A DNA stretch of 64,000 bases from Rhodoblastus sp052145335 (GCF_052145335.1 NZ_JBKQOU010000091.1:1-64000); one strand, 5' to 3'; counted from the first letter of the stretch, positions 25,487-35,637 are shown. Made by a program: numbers and translations. The notes: generated by a model not told the origin, from the sequence alone.

Positions 25487-25846
25487 ATGTCCCAGCCTTT
25501 CCCCACCCGCGCCGCCTTGTTCGGCAAATGTCCGCAGTGCGGCGAAGGGAAGCTGTTCGAGGGCTTTCTCAAACTCGCCCCGGCTTGCGACCAATGCGGG
25601 CTCGACTATGGTTTTGCTGATTCCGGCGACGGGCCGGCGGTGTTCGTCATCCTGCTGGCCGGATGCGTTGTGCTCGGCCTCGCCCTCTGGGTGGAGCTGG
25701 CTTTCGAGCCGCCGTATTGGGTCCATCTGGTCATCTTCCTTCCCCTGACCGTCATCGTCTGCCTTGGCATGTTGCGGCCGCTGAAAAGCTTCATGGTGGC
25801 GATGCAATATCACCACAAGGCTGAAGAGGGCCGGCTGGAAAAATGA
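25487..25846 (+). CDS. DUF983 membrane protein
   Basis: A 119-residue protein with an N-terminal zinc-ribbon (GKCPQCGEGKLFEGFLKLAPACDQCGLDY, two CxxC pairs) followed by two membrane spans. DUF983 genes sit next to oxidase assembly genes throughout alphaproteobacteria, so a role in oxidase biogenesis is likely though unproven. The ATGA overlap couples it to the SURF1 gene. Confidence 0.92.
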   Translation: MSQPFPTRAALFGKCPQCGEGKLFEGFLKLAPACDQCGLDYGFADSGDGPAVFVILLAGCVVLGLALWVELAFEPPYWVHLVIFLPLTVIVCLGMLRPLKSFMVAMQYHHKAEEGRLEK

Positions 25847-26613
25847 GTTTTCGGGGCCTGTTGCGCCGCCACTGGCTGCTGCTGGTGTCGACCCTGATCG
25901 GCGCCGGCCTGCTGTCAGGGCTCGGATTCTGGCAATTGCAGCGGCTGCACTGGAAGGAGGCGCTGCTCGCGCAAATCTCCAGCCGCATCGACGCGCCCGC
26001 TGTGCCCCTGCCGCCGCGCGAGGCCTGGGCTTCCCTCAACCCCGACGATTACGATTACCGCCACGTCGTTCTGCGCGGAATCTTCGATCACGCCAAAGAG
26101 TCTTATCTCTTCCGCGCCTCCGCCACCGGCGCGGCCGGCGACGGGCCGGGCTATGAAGTCCTCACCCCGCTGGAACTCAGAGACGGCGGCGTGGTCATTG
26201 TCAATCGCGGTTTCGTTCCCGCGGAATTGAAGGATCCGGCGCGCCGCGCGGCCGGCCAGATCGCCGGCGAGACGACCCTCACCGGCCTGATGCGCCGCCC
26301 GGAAACGCGCAATTCCTTCACCCCCGCCGACGAACCGCAAGAAAACCTGTGGTTCACCCGCGACCCCTCGGCTTTGGCCGCCCATTGGGGCCTCGACGGG
26401 GTCGCGCCCTTTTCCATTGACGCCGACGCGGCGGAAAACCCGGGCGGCTGGCCGAAAGGCGGCGCGACGGTGCTGAAAATCCCTAACAATCATCTGTCCT
26501 ATGCCCTGACCTGGTTCGCGCTGGCCGCGACTTTGGCCGCGGTGTCGCTGGTTTTCATGGCTCGCGGCGGCAAAAACGCGCCCGCACATGACAGCGGCGC
26601 GGCAAGGCGCTAG
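25843..26613 (+). CDS. SURF1 family oxidase assembly protein
   Basis: A 256-residue Surf1/Shy1 homologue that helps insert heme a into subunit I. Two membrane spans lie at the ends (LLVSTLIGAGLLSGLGFWQLQRL and LTWFALAATLAAVSLVFMA). The domain between contains GFWQLQRLHWKE, VIVNRGFVP and the C-terminal NNHLSYALTWF. Start overlaps the DUF983 stop by four bases. Confidence 0.95.
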   Translation: MSFRGLLRRHWLLLVSTLIGAGLLSGLGFWQLQRLHWKEALLAQISSRIDAPAVPLPPREAWASLNPDDYDYRHVVLRGIFDHAKESYLFRASATGAAGDGPGYEVLTPLELRDGGVVIVNRGFVPAELKDPARRAAGQIAGETTLTGLMRRPETRNSFTPADEPQENLWFTRDPSALAAHWGLDGVAPFSIDADAAENPGGWPKGGATVLKIPNNHLSYALTWFALAATLAAVSLVFMARGGKNAPAHDSGAARR

Positions 26614-26648
26614 AAGACGCGCTGATCCCAAGCCGGAAACCCAAAATC

Positions 26649-28070
26649 GTGGCCTATATTTCGACCCGCGGCGAAGCGCCCGCGCTTTCCTTCACCGAAG
26701 CTTTGCTCGCCGGCCTTGCGCCTGACGGCGGCCTCTATGTGCCGGAAACCACGCCGTCGCTGTCGCGGAAAACCCTGCTCGGCTTCGCTGGCGCGCCTTA
26801 CGTCGACGTGGCGCAGGCCGTCATTTCGCCCTTTCTCGATGACACGCTTCCCGCCGGCGATTTCCGTAAAATGCTGGCTTCGGCTTACGCCACTTTCCGC
26901 CATAAGGCGGTGACGCCGCTCGCCCAGATCGACGACAATCTTTTCGTGCTCGAACTTTTTCACGGGCCCACGCTCGCCTTCAAGGATGTGGCGATGCAAC
27001 TGCTCGGCCGCCTGATGGACCGCGCCCTGAAAGCCCACGGCCAGCGCGCCACCATCGTCGGAGCGACTTCCGGCGACACCGGCGCCGCCGCCATCGAAGC
27101 CTTTCGCGGGCTTGAACAGGTCGATGTGTTCATTCTCTATCCGCACGGCCGCGTCTCGGACGTGCAGCGCCGGCAGATGACCACGGTGGATGCCGACAAC
27201 ATCCACGCCATCGCCCTCGAAGGAACCTTCGACGACGCCCAGGCCATGCTCAAAAGCTTTTTCCGCGACAAGTCCTTGCGCGAAAAGCTTGGCCTTTCCG
27301 GCGTCAATTCGATCAATTTCGCCCGCGTCGCGGCGCAGACGGTCTATTATTTCACCGCCGCCGCCGTTCTTGGCGGACCCTGGCGGCCGGTGTCCTTCAC
27401 CGTGCCGACGGGTAATTTCGGCGATATTCTCGCCGGCTACATGGCCAGGCAGATGGGCCTGCCCGTTGAAAGGCTGATCGTCGCCACCAATTCCAACGAC
27501 ATTCTCGCCCGCGCGCTCGACACGGGGCGCTATGAAGTGCGCGGCGTCCACGCCACCCAGTCGCCGTCGATGGACATACAGGTCTCCTCCAATTTCGAAC
27601 GGCTGCTGTTCGACGCGCTCGACCGCGACCCCCAGGCGATTCGCGGCTTGATGGCCCGTCTCGACCAGTCCGGCGCCTTCGACATTCCCGCTGGAGCGAT
27701 GCAGAAGATCCGCGAGAATTTTTCCGCCGGCGCCGCCAGCGAGGCCGAAACCTCCGCCGAGATCGCCCGGACCTGGCGCGAGACCGAGACATTGCTCGAT
27801 CCCCACACCGCCGTCGCCGTCCATGTCGCGCGGAAGAATCTTGCAAAGAATCCGCATGTGCCGATGGTGGCGCTCGGCACCGCCCATCCGGCCAAGTTTC
27901 CCGACGCCGTGCGCGCGGCGACGGGAGTTTCGGCGCCCTTGCCGGCGCATCTCGCCGATCTGTTCGAGCGAGCTGAGCGTTTCGACGTTTTGCCCAATGA
28001 CGCCAAGGCGGTCGAGGCTTTCATCAGCGCCCGCGCCCGCGCCGTGACCCTGGCCGCAAATGGCGGTTGA
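26649..28070 (+). CDS. thrC: threonine synthase
   Basis: A 473-residue PLP enzyme converting O-phosphohomoserine to threonine. The N-terminus YISTRGEAPALSFTEALLAGLAPDGGLYVPE and the PLP-lysine motif FHGPTLAFKDVAMQLLG identify it, with GATSGDTGAAA and VPTGNFGDILAGY following. It starts with GTG. The same gene follows the oxidase cluster in many Rhizobiales. It overlaps the next gene by 11 bases. Confidence 0.96.
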   Translation: MAYISTRGEAPALSFTEALLAGLAPDGGLYVPETTPSLSRKTLLGFAGAPYVDVAQAVISPFLDDTLPAGDFRKMLASAYATFRHKAVTPLAQIDDNLFVLELFHGPTLAFKDVAMQLLGRLMDRALKAHGQRATIVGATSGDTGAAAIEAFRGLEQVDVFILYPHGRVSDVQRRQMTTVDADNIHAIALEGTFDDAQAMLKSFFRDKSLREKLGLSGVNSINFARVAAQTVYYFTAAAVLGGPWRPVSFTVPTGNFGDILAGYMARQMGLPVERLIVATNSNDILARALDTGRYEVRGVHATQSPSMDIQVSSNFERLLFDALDRDPQAIRGLMARLDQSGAFDIPAGAMQKIRENFSAGAASEAETSAEIARTWRETETLLDPHTAVAVHVARKNLAKNPHVPMVALGTAHPAKFPDAVRAATGVSAPLPAHLADLFERAERFDVLPNDAKAVEAFISARARAVTLAANGG

Positions 28071-29322
28071 ATTAACGCAATTGCCCTCCGGCCTGCGGGT
28101 CGTCACCGACGCCATGGAAGGGCTGGAAACGGCCTCGCTCGGCGTTTTCGTCGCAGCGGGCGCGCGCAGCGAGAGCCAGGCCGAACAGGGCCTGTCGCAT
28201 CTTCTCGAACATATGGCTTTCAAGGGCACAGCGCGGCGCGACGCCCGCGCCATCGCCGAAGCCATCGAGAGCGCCGGCGGCGACCTCAACGCGGCCACCA
28301 GCGTCGAAAGCACCGCCTTTTACGCCCGCGTCTTGCGCGAGGATTCGGGGCTGGCGCTGGATGTGCTCGCCGATATCCTGATCAACAGCCTGTTCGACCC
28401 GCGCGAACTGGAGCGGGAAAAAGACGTCATACTCCAGGAAATCGCCGCCTTGCAGGATACGCCGGACGAATTGGTGTTCGACCTGTTCAACGCCGCCGCC
28501 TTTCCCGGCCAGCCGGTCGGCCGCGCAATTCTCGGCACACCCGAGAGCGTGCGCCGCTTCGACCGGGACGCTATTCGCACCTACCTGCAACGCCATTATG
28601 TCGCTCCCAATATCGTCATCGCCGGCGCCGGCGCGGTCGACCATCGCAAGATCTGCGACGAGGCAGCGGAAAAATTTGGCCTTCTCCCAACCGCCGCGCC
28701 AGTCGCTTCCACGCCGGCGCATTACGTCGGCGGCGAAATCAAGGTCGCGAAAAGACTGGAGCAGACCCAGGTCGTCGTCGGATTCGAGGGGCTGGCCTAT
28801 GCCGATCCGCAGAACTACGCCGCGCATATTTTCGCCAATGCGGTGGGCGGCGGCATGGCCTCGATCCTGTTTCAGGAGGTGCGCGAAAAACGCGGCCTGG
28901 CCTATTCCATCGCCGCCTTTCACTGGTCTTATCTCGACGCCGGCCTGTTCGGTTTCGAGGCGGCGACTGGCGGGCGCGAAGTGAAGGAACTGGTCAGCGT
29001 CAGCCTCGACGCTCTCGCCGAAGCAGCCCACGGCTTGAGCGAAGCAGACATGTCCCGCGCCAAGGCGCAAACCAAGGTCGCGCTGCTGACGGCGCTGGAA
29101 AGTTCGTCCGCGCGGGCCGAGCAGATCGCCCGCCAGATCATGATTTTCGACCGGGTCATCCCGCGCCAGGAAATGATCGAGAAGATCGATCGCCTTAGCC
29201 TTGCCGACGTGCGCGCAGCCGGCGCCAGCTTGTTGCGCACGCCTCCGACCGTCGCCATTCTCGGCGCGACAGCCAAGGCGCCGGGCGCTGCCGAAATTTC
29301 CGCAAGATTGGCGGGAGTATAA
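28060..29322 (+). CDS. M16 family zinc peptidase (processing-peptidase-like)
   Basis: A 420-residue peptidase related to mitochondrial processing peptidase beta. The inverted zinc motif is HLLEHMAFKG near residue 48, with the downstream Glu in the ESTAFYARVL region. EVREKRGLAYSI is the C-terminal-domain signature. There is no signal peptide, so it probably acts in the cytoplasm. In this group it is regularly found downstream of thrC. Confidence 0.93.
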   Translation: MAVELTQLPSGLRVVTDAMEGLETASLGVFVAAGARSESQAEQGLSHLLEHMAFKGTARRDARAIAEAIESAGGDLNAATSVESTAFYARVLREDSGLALDVLADILINSLFDPRELEREKDVILQEIAALQDTPDELVFDLFNAAAFPGQPVGRAILGTPESVRRFDRDAIRTYLQRHYVAPNIVIAGAGAVDHRKICDEAAEKFGLLPTAAPVASTPAHYVGGEIKVAKRLEQTQVVVGFEGLAYADPQNYAAHIFANAVGGGMASILFQEVREKRGLAYSIAAFHWSYLDAGLFGFEAATGGREVKELVSVSLDALAEAAHGLSEADMSRAKAQTKVALLTALESSSARAEQIARQIMIFDRVIPRQEMIEKIDRLSLADVRAAGASLLRTPPTVAILGATAKAPGAAEISARLAGV

Positions 29323-29385
29323 GCGGCTCCGGTCGAAAATCCCGCTGTCCTGTGCTAATCAGGCACATCCATCCAGAGTGCAGCC

Positions 29386-30009
29386 ATGGACCTCTTTCAC
29401 CTGCCGCGCAAAAAACCGCCTTCCGTCCGTGTCGACGGCGAGGGCGTCTATTTGCGCCCGGCGAAGATCGGCGATTTCGATGAATGGCGGCAATTGCGCT
29501 CCGCCAGCCGGAGCTTTCTTACCCCCTGGGAGCCGACCTGGCCGCTCGACGATCTCTCCAAGGGCTCCTTCCAGCGTCGGCTGGCGCGCCAGGACCGCGA
29601 ACGGCTCGACGACCAGGCCTATGGCTACCTGATTTTCCGCGGAAAAGACGATGCGCTGCTTGGCGGCCTCACCCTTGGCAATGTGCGTCGCGGCGTCGCC
29701 CAATGCGCCACTCTCGGCTATTGGATCGGCGAGCGGCACGCCGGCCAGGGTTTCATGAGCCGGGCGGTGCGCGCCGTGCTGCGGCATGCTTTTCTCGAAA
29801 TGCGCCTGCATCGCGTCGAAGCCGCCTGCGCCCCGAACAACGAACGTTCGCGGCGCCTGCTCGAAGGCGTCGGCTTCCAGCGCGAAGGTTTTGCCCGCGC
29901 CTATCTGCTGATCGACGGCGCCTGGCAGGACCATCTGTTGTTCGCCATGCTCGAACGCGAGTTTTTGCACGAAACCGAGACGGTCGACGGCGCGGAACGT
30001 CAGTTGTGA
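29386..30009 (+). CDS. GNAT family acetyltransferase (RimJ/RimL-like)
   Basis: A 207-residue N-acetyltransferase. GNAT motif A is seen in LGYWIGERHAGQGFMSRAVRAVLRHAF, preceded by GGLTLGNVRRG and followed by RVEAACAPNNERSRRLLEGVGFQREGFARAYLLIDG. It probably acetylates a protein N-terminus, such as a ribosomal protein, but the target is not shown. It follows the M16 gene in the same direction. Confidence 0.9.
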   Translation: MDLFHLPRKKPPSVRVDGEGVYLRPAKIGDFDEWRQLRSASRSFLTPWEPTWPLDDLSKGSFQRRLARQDRERLDDQAYGYLIFRGKDDALLGGLTLGNVRRGVAQCATLGYWIGERHAGQGFMSRAVRAVLRHAFLEMRLHRVEAACAPNNERSRRLLEGVGFQREGFARAYLLIDGAWQDHLLFAMLEREFLHETETVDGAERQL

Positions 30010-30167
30010 TCCAGCCCCGACCACGCAGCAGCGCCTTTTCCGCTGGACGCCCCCGCCCCGGCCCAGCTATTGGATTGACCCCAGACAAAGTTTCGACACG
30101 AACGAGGCGCACGCGTCCCGCTCCATCCAATCCGCTTCTTGCTCAACCGTCCCTCCTTCAAGGTCAC

Positions 30168-33062
30168 GTGCGCCTGTTTCGTTTCGCTTATCCGATCCTG
30201 ACGCTGCTTCTGTTGCTGCTCGCCGGAATTTTTCCTGCTGGCGCAGTCGAGTCCGTGCGCGTGCCGGCCGACGCGTCGGCGATCGATCTCACCCGCTGGG
30301 TCGAGAATTATTCGTCGCAGGGCGACCGTATCCAGGTTTCGACCGCGCCCGGCTCGGACGGCATCGTCCGCCGCATCGAAGTTCACGCGCGCGAATCCGG
30401 CGGCCATCCCGCCTGGATCGTCTTCGCCTTGACCAACGACACCGACGAGCAGATGGAGCGGCTGATCGTCGCGCCGCATTTCCGGCTGGTCGGCTCCGGG
30501 GTGATCTGGCCCGATCTCGGCTCGGAGCGCATCGCCGAGATTACCGCCAGCCAGGGCATAGCGCCGGAAAAAGAGGAATCGACCGACGCCGACGTGTTCC
30601 GGCTGACCCTCGATCCCGGCGCCACCGTCACCTATGTCGCCGAGCTCAAGACGCCGAAACTGCCGCAGCTCTATCTGTGGGAACCGGAAGCCTACAAGGA
30701 CAAGAACACCAGCCTGACGCTCTACAAGGGCATCGTCATCGGCATCGCCGGGCTGCTGGCGCTATTCCTCACCATCGTCTTCGTGGTCAAGGGCGCGGTG
30801 ATCTTTCCCGCCGCCGCCGCGCTGGCCTGGGCGGTGCTGGCCTATATCTGCATTGATTTCGGCTTCTGGGGCAAGGTCTTCGGCAGCGACGTCAACGCCG
30901 ATCGAATATGGCGCGCCGGCGCGGAAACCGTGCTTTCGGCGACACTCGTGGTCTTCCTTTTCGCCTATCTCAACCTGAGCCGCTGGCATGTGCGCGCGTC
31001 GCATGTCGCCGGCATCTGGCTGATGTTCCTGCTGGCGCTGGCCGGGCTCGCCGTCTATGACGCGCCGGTGGCCGCCGGCGTGGCGCGCATTTCGCTGGCG
31101 ACGATCGCCGCGGTCGGCCTCATTCTCGTGCTTTATCTGGCCACCCATGGGGTCGAGCGCGCCGTCATGCTCATTCCTACCTGGCTGTTGCTGGTGGTGT
31201 GGGTCTGCGCCGCCGGATTCGCCGTCAACGGCTCGCTGGCCAATGATCTCGCTTCGCCCGCCTTGCTCGGCGGCCTGGTGCTTTTGGTGATGTTGATCGG
31301 CTTCACCATCATGCAGAGCGCCTTCGCTTCCGGCGGCGTGGCGCACGGCGCCATCACCGACGTCGAACGAAAAGCGCTCGCCCTGACCGGGGCCAATGAC
31401 ATCATTTTCGACTGGGACGTCGCCAACGACCAGATCTTCGTCAGCCCGGAAATCGAGGACCAGCTTGGCCTCAAGCGTGGTGAGCTGGAGGGTCCGGCCG
31501 CTTCGTGGATGGATCTGCTGCATCCGCTGGAGCGCGACCGCTATCGCGCCTGTCTCGACACCGTGCTGGAGCAAAGGCGCGGCCGCGTCTGCCAGGATTT
31601 TCGCCTGCACGCCTCCGATGGGCATTATTTCTGGTTCCGGCTGCGCGCCCGCCCCGTGGTTGGGCAAGACGGCGACGTGGTGCGCCTCGTCGGCACCCTG
31701 GCCGATGTGACCGACCAGAAAAACGCGCTGGAGCGTCTGCTGCACGACGCCGTTCACGACAACCTGACGGGCTTGCCCAACCGCGAAATTTTCTTCGACC
31801 GGCTCGAACTGGCGCTGGTCCAGGCCGAAAGCCTGGCCGAGCTGCGGCCGACCGTGATCTGTGTCGATATCGACCGCTTCCGCAAGATCAACGAAACGGT
31901 CGGCGTTTCCGCCGGCGATTCGATCCTGTTGACCGTGGCGCGCCGGCTGGGACGCCTGCTGCAGCCGCGTGACACGCTGGCGCGCATTTCCGGCGATCTC
32001 TTCGCCATCATCCTGGTTTCGGAAAGCCAGACCGAGCAGATCGTCAATTTCGCCGACCGCATCCGTCGCGCGATTTCGACGCCGGTGACCTTCGCCAATC
32101 GCGAAATCGCCTTGAGCGTTTCGGTCGGGATCGCCCTGTTCGATCCGCAATGGCATCCCAAGCGTGAGGACATGCTCAAGGACGCCGAAATCGCCATGCG
32201 CCACGCCAAGCGCGAAGGCGGCGGCCGTATAGAAGTTTACCGTCCCTCGATGCGCACGCAGGGCTCCAATCGCCAGGCGCTGGAAAACGAATTGCGCCAC
32301 GCGCTCGAGCGCGACGAAATCAAATTGTTCTTCCAGCCGGTGGTGCGGCTGGAAGACCGCACCGTCGCCGGTTTCGAGGCGCTCCTGCGCTGGCGCCATC
32401 CCCGCCTCGGGCGTGTCGAGCCAGCCGAATTCCTGCCCATCGCCGAAGAGACCGGGCTGATCGTCGATCTCGGCCTGTTCGCCTTGCAACGCGCGGCGCG
32501 CGAACTTGCGGCCTGGCAGAAGGCGCTCGACGTCCAGCCGCCGATTTTCGTTTGCGTCAACGTCTCGTCGCGGCAATTGCTGCGCCACGACCTGCTGACC
32601 GACGTGAAAAACGTCCTCACCCGCACCAATGTCCTGCCCTATTCGCTGAAGCTGGAACTGAGCGAAAGCCTGGTGATGGAAAATCCCGAGTATTCGGCGC
32701 AGATACTCGGCCGGATCAAGGAATTGGGCGCGGGCCTCGCACTCGACGATTTCGGCTCGGGCTATTCATCGCTTGCCTATCTCCAGCGTTTCCCCTTCGA
32801 CACGATCAAGATCGACCGCTCCTTCGCCCGAAGCCAGGAGGCTTTGGGCCAGAACGACCGCGCCTCCATGCTGCGCTCCGTCGTGGCGTTGGCGCATGAT
32901 TTCGGCATGGAAGCTGTCGCTGAAGGCGCGGAAAGCGAATCAGATGTCATCGAATTTTCGCAGATCGGCTGCGAATATGCGCAGGGCTTCGCCTTCGGCC
33001 ATCCCTTGAGCGCAGCCGACGCGCGCAAACTGGTGGGGGCGGCGGCCGAACCGGCGATCTGA
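30168..33062 (+). CDS. membrane PAS-GGDEF-EAL cyclic-di-GMP phosphodiesterase
   Basis: A 964-residue protein. The N-terminus has a signal-like span and an extracytoplasmic domain (VRVPADASAIDLTRWVENY), then a block of about seven membrane spans, a PAS domain (about 402-522), a GGDEF domain (524-690) and an EAL domain (from about 700). The GGDEF motif is degenerate (ISGDLF near residue 606), so cyclase activity is unlikely. The EAL side is intact: FEALLRWRHP (about residue 737), LSESLVMEN and LDDFGSGYSSL. Net activity is probably c-di-GMP hydrolysis. The GTG at 30168 has AAGG 6 bases upstream; a longer open frame is non-homologous. Confidence 0.9.
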   Translation: MRLFRFAYPILTLLLLLLAGIFPAGAVESVRVPADASAIDLTRWVENYSSQGDRIQVSTAPGSDGIVRRIEVHARESGGHPAWIVFALTNDTDEQMERLIVAPHFRLVGSGVIWPDLGSERIAEITASQGIAPEKEESTDADVFRLTLDPGATVTYVAELKTPKLPQLYLWEPEAYKDKNTSLTLYKGIVIGIAGLLALFLTIVFVVKGAVIFPAAAALAWAVLAYICIDFGFWGKVFGSDVNADRIWRAGAETVLSATLVVFLFAYLNLSRWHVRASHVAGIWLMFLLALAGLAVYDAPVAAGVARISLATIAAVGLILVLYLATHGVERAVMLIPTWLLLVVWVCAAGFAVNGSLANDLASPALLGGLVLLVMLIGFTIMQSAFASGGVAHGAITDVERKALALTGANDIIFDWDVANDQIFVSPEIEDQLGLKRGELEGPAASWMDLLHPLERDRYRACLDTVLEQRRGRVCQDFRLHASDGHYFWFRLRARPVVGQDGDVVRLVGTLADVTDQKNALERLLHDAVHDNLTGLPNREIFFDRLELALVQAESLAELRPTVICVDIDRFRKINETVGVSAGDSILLTVARRLGRLLQPRDTLARISGDLFAIILVSESQTEQIVNFADRIRRAISTPVTFANREIALSVSVGIALFDPQWHPKREDMLKDAEIAMRHAKREGGGRIEVYRPSMRTQGSNRQALENELRHALERDEIKLFFQPVVRLEDRTVAGFEALLRWRHPRLGRVEPAEFLPIAEETGLIVDLGLFALQRAARELAAWQKALDVQPPIFVCVNVSSRQLLRHDLLTDVKNVLTRTNVLPYSLKLELSESLVMENPEYSAQILGRIKELGAGLALDDFGSGYSSLAYLQRFPFDTIKIDRSFARSQEALGQNDRASMLRSVVALAHDFGMEAVAEGAESESDVIEFSQIGCEYAQGFAFGHPLSAADARKLVGAAAEPAI

Positions 33063-33063
33063 T

Positions 33064-33094
33064 CCGCGCGTTGCGCTTTCGCGCGGGCTTTTTT
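33064..33094 (+). terminator. intrinsic terminator after the EAL protein gene
   Basis: CCGCGCG and CGCGCGG pair around a 9-base loop and are followed by GCTTTTTT. It starts two bases after the stop codon. Confidence 0.85.
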
Positions 33095-33139
33095 GAGCTT
33101 GGCGCGACAGCGAACTGCGACGCGAAAAGGATTCGCCAC

Positions 33140-35029
33140 ATGACCGCGAGCCAATCCATCGAAGCACCGCAGAACGGCGCGCGCGCGGGCGTCGCCGCCA
33201 CGGGGCTTTCAGCTCTGGGCGTGGTGTTCGGCGACATCGGCACCAGTCCGCTCTATACGCTGAAGACCGTGCTCAACCTGACCGGAAGCGCGCCATCGGC
33301 GGATATCGTGCTCGGCCTGTTATCGCTGCTGTTGTGGACGCTGATCGTCATCACCTCGATCAAATATGTCATTTTCGCCATGAGCATCGACAATGACGGC
33401 GAAGGCGGCATTCTCGCGCTCATGGCTCTGCTCGGGATCAAGAAGCAGCAGCGTCCGGCGATTGTCGCGCTCGGCCTGTTCGGCGCGGCGCTGATTTATG
33501 GCGACGGCGCCATCACCCCCGCGATTTCCGTGCTCTCCGCGATGGAAGGGCTGGATGTCGCCGCTCCCGCGCTGAAGCCTTTCGTGCTGCCGGCGACGGT
33601 TGTCATCCTGATCGGTCTTTTCGCCTTGCAGCCTTTGGGAACCGCCAAAATCGGCAAGGCTTTCGGGCCGATCATGCTGGTCTGGTTCGCGGTCATGGCC
33701 GCTCTCGGCGTGCGCGGCCTGCTGTTGCATCCCAGCGTGCTTTTAGCCCTCAACCCGCTATATGGTCTGAGATTTCTCGCCTCGCACGGGATGACGTCTT
33801 TTCTGGCGCTCGGCGGCGTCTTTCTCTGCGTTACCGGCGCCGAGGCGCTTTACGCCGACATGGGGCATTTCGGCGCGCGGCCGATCCGGCTGGCCTGGTC
33901 CTTCATCGTCTTTCCCAGCCTTTTGCTCAATTACGCCGGCCAGTGCGCCATCGTGCTCGACGGGGCGTCGACCGAAAGCAATATATTCTACCAGCTTTGC
34001 CCCGCGCCCTTGCTTCTGCCCTTCATCCTGCTGGCGACCGTCGCCACCATCATCGCCAGCCAGTCGATCATCACCGGCGCCTTTTCCATGACGCGGCAGG
34101 CGATCCAGCTTGGCTGGCTGCCGCGCCTGCGCATCGCCCAGACCTCGCAGGAAGGCTATGGCCAGATCTATGTCGGCGTCGTCAACTGGCTTCTGATGGC
34201 GGTCACCGTCGGCCTGGCGCTGATCTTCAAGAAATCCGATAACCTCGCCTCCGCCTATGGCATCGCGGTTTCGGCTACGATGCTGATGACTTCGGCGCTG
34301 CTCTATATCGCCATGCGCGAAATCTGGAACTGGAGTTTTCTCCGCAGCGCCGCCATTGCCGGCGCCTTTCTCGTGGTTGATGCCGCTTTTTTCCTCGCCA
34401 ATTTGGCCAAGATCGCCGATGGCGGCTATGTGCCGCTGATCCTTGCCGCTTCAGTCTATACGATCATGCTGGTCTGGCATCGCGGCATGAACGCGGTGAC
34501 GCAGGCGGCCCAGCAAAAGGGTGTCGCTGTTGGCCCGTTCCTCGCGGAGGTCGCGGCGAAAAAAATCGCTCGCGTTCCGGGCGGCGCCGTCTTCCTGACC
34601 CGCACCAACGCCGATGTTCCGCCGATCATGCTCTGGCACATCAGGCACAACCGGGCGCTGCATGAAAAACTCATCGTGCTGACGGTGAACACGCTGTCGG
34701 TTCCCTGGACCAAGCCGGACGAACGCCTGACGATCACCACCCTGGCTCCGAATTTCTGGCGCGGGACGGCGCGCTATGGCTTCATGGAGCGGCCGGACAT
34801 TCCAGGCTTGCTCAAACAGGCCGACGCGGCCGGCTGCACCCTGCCGCTCGACGACATCACCTATTTTGTCGGGCACGAAACGGTGATTTCGCGCGAGGAT
34901 GGCAAGGGCCTGTTCGGACAGGAGACCGCTTTGTTCGCCCTGATGGAGCGAAACGCCGCGCATGTTTCGGATTTCTTCCGCCTGCCCGAAGACGGCGTGG
35001 TGGAGATCGGCCGCCAGGTGGCGATCTGA
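33140..35029 (+). CDS. kup: Kup-type low-affinity potassium transporter
   Basis: A 629-residue K+/H+ symporter. The N-terminal signature LGVVFGDIGTSPLYTLKTV is followed by about 12 membrane spans (NDGEGGILALMAL, GDGAITPAISVLSAMEGL, ETSNIFYQL region) and a soluble C-terminal domain ending in EIGRQVAI. The ATG at 33140 begins the conserved region and has AAAAGGA upstream. Monocistronic, between a terminator and the convergent YqgE gene. Confidence 0.96.
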   Translation: MTASQSIEAPQNGARAGVAATGLSALGVVFGDIGTSPLYTLKTVLNLTGSAPSADIVLGLLSLLLWTLIVITSIKYVIFAMSIDNDGEGGILALMALLGIKKQQRPAIVALGLFGAALIYGDGAITPAISVLSAMEGLDVAAPALKPFVLPATVVILIGLFALQPLGTAKIGKAFGPIMLVWFAVMAALGVRGLLLHPSVLLALNPLYGLRFLASHGMTSFLALGGVFLCVTGAEALYADMGHFGARPIRLAWSFIVFPSLLLNYAGQCAIVLDGASTESNIFYQLCPAPLLLPFILLATVATIIASQSIITGAFSMTRQAIQLGWLPRLRIAQTSQEGYGQIYVGVVNWLLMAVTVGLALIFKKSDNLASAYGIAVSATMLMTSALLYIAMREIWNWSFLRSAAIAGAFLVVDAAFFLANLAKIADGGYVPLILAASVYTIMLVWHRGMNAVTQAAQQKGVAVGPFLAEVAAKKIARVPGGAVFLTRTNADVPPIMLWHIRHNRALHEKLIVLTVNTLSVPWTKPDERLTITTLAPNFWRGTARYGFMERPDIPGLLKQADAAGCTLPLDDITYFVGHETVISREDGKGLFGQETALFALMERNAAHVSDFFRLPEDGVVEIGRQVAI

Positions 35030-35040
35030 ATTTCCTTACC

Positions 35041-35637
35041 TCAAGCGTGTCCCGCGTCGTCCGACAGAAATCCCAGATCGACGCCGATCGTCCCCAGAGC
35101 CCGCTCATATTTCGATTCGTAATCCTGATCGAACAGCAAAAGCGAATCGGCCGGGCAGATCATCCAGCTATTGGCCAGGATTTCCTGTTCGAGCTGGCCG
35201 GGCGACCAGCCGGCGTAACCCAGCGCCAGAACCGCCTGTTTCGGTCCCTCTCCTTGAGCAATGGCGCGTAAAACGTCGAGCGTGGCGGTCATCGACACGG
35301 CGGAGTCGATCGCCATGGTGGCGTCGTCGGCGCGGTAGTCGGGCGAATGCAGCACGAAGCCGCGACTGGCGTCCACCGGTCCGCCGGCCAGAACGCGGGT
35401 CTCGCCCGCCGATTCCATGACGCGCGATTTTTCCTCTTCCTCGATCACCTTGAGCTGGAGCAGGAGATCGACGAAATTGACGCCTTCGGCGGGATGGTTG
35501 AGGATGATTCCCATCGCCCCGTCCTCGGAATGGGCGCAGATATAGACCACCGACCGCACGAAAGAGCCGTCCTGCAGGCCGGGCATGGCGACAAGACATT
35601 TGCCTTCAAGATAGGGACCGGGTCCAGCTTTGCTCAC
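35041..35637 (-). CDS. YqgE/AlgH family protein
   Basis: A 198-residue DUF179 protein of unknown biochemical role. The signature is LEGKCLVAMPGLQDGSFVRSVVYICAHSEDGAMGIILNHPAE, then FVLHSPDYRADD and ALGYAGWSPGQLEQEILANSW. The start is uncertain: the GTG at 35637 fits family length, while the frame is open to 35739. It is divergent from the DsbD-like gene. Confidence 0.9.
   Translation of the reverse strand: MSKAGPGPYLEGKCLVAMPGLQDGSFVRSVVYICAHSEDGAMGIILNHPAEGVNFVDLLLQLKVIEEEEKSRVMESAGETRVLAGGPVDASRGFVLHSPDYRADDATMAIDSAVSMTATLDVLRAIAQGEGPKQAVLALGYAGWSPGQLEQEILANSWMICPADSLLLFDQDYESKYERALGTIGVDLGFLSDDAGHA

Noticed and set aside
29484..30167. Extended N-terminus of the EAL protein
   Set aside because: The open frame overlaps the GNAT gene in another frame and lacks a signal-like start; GTG at 30168 begins the signal segment.
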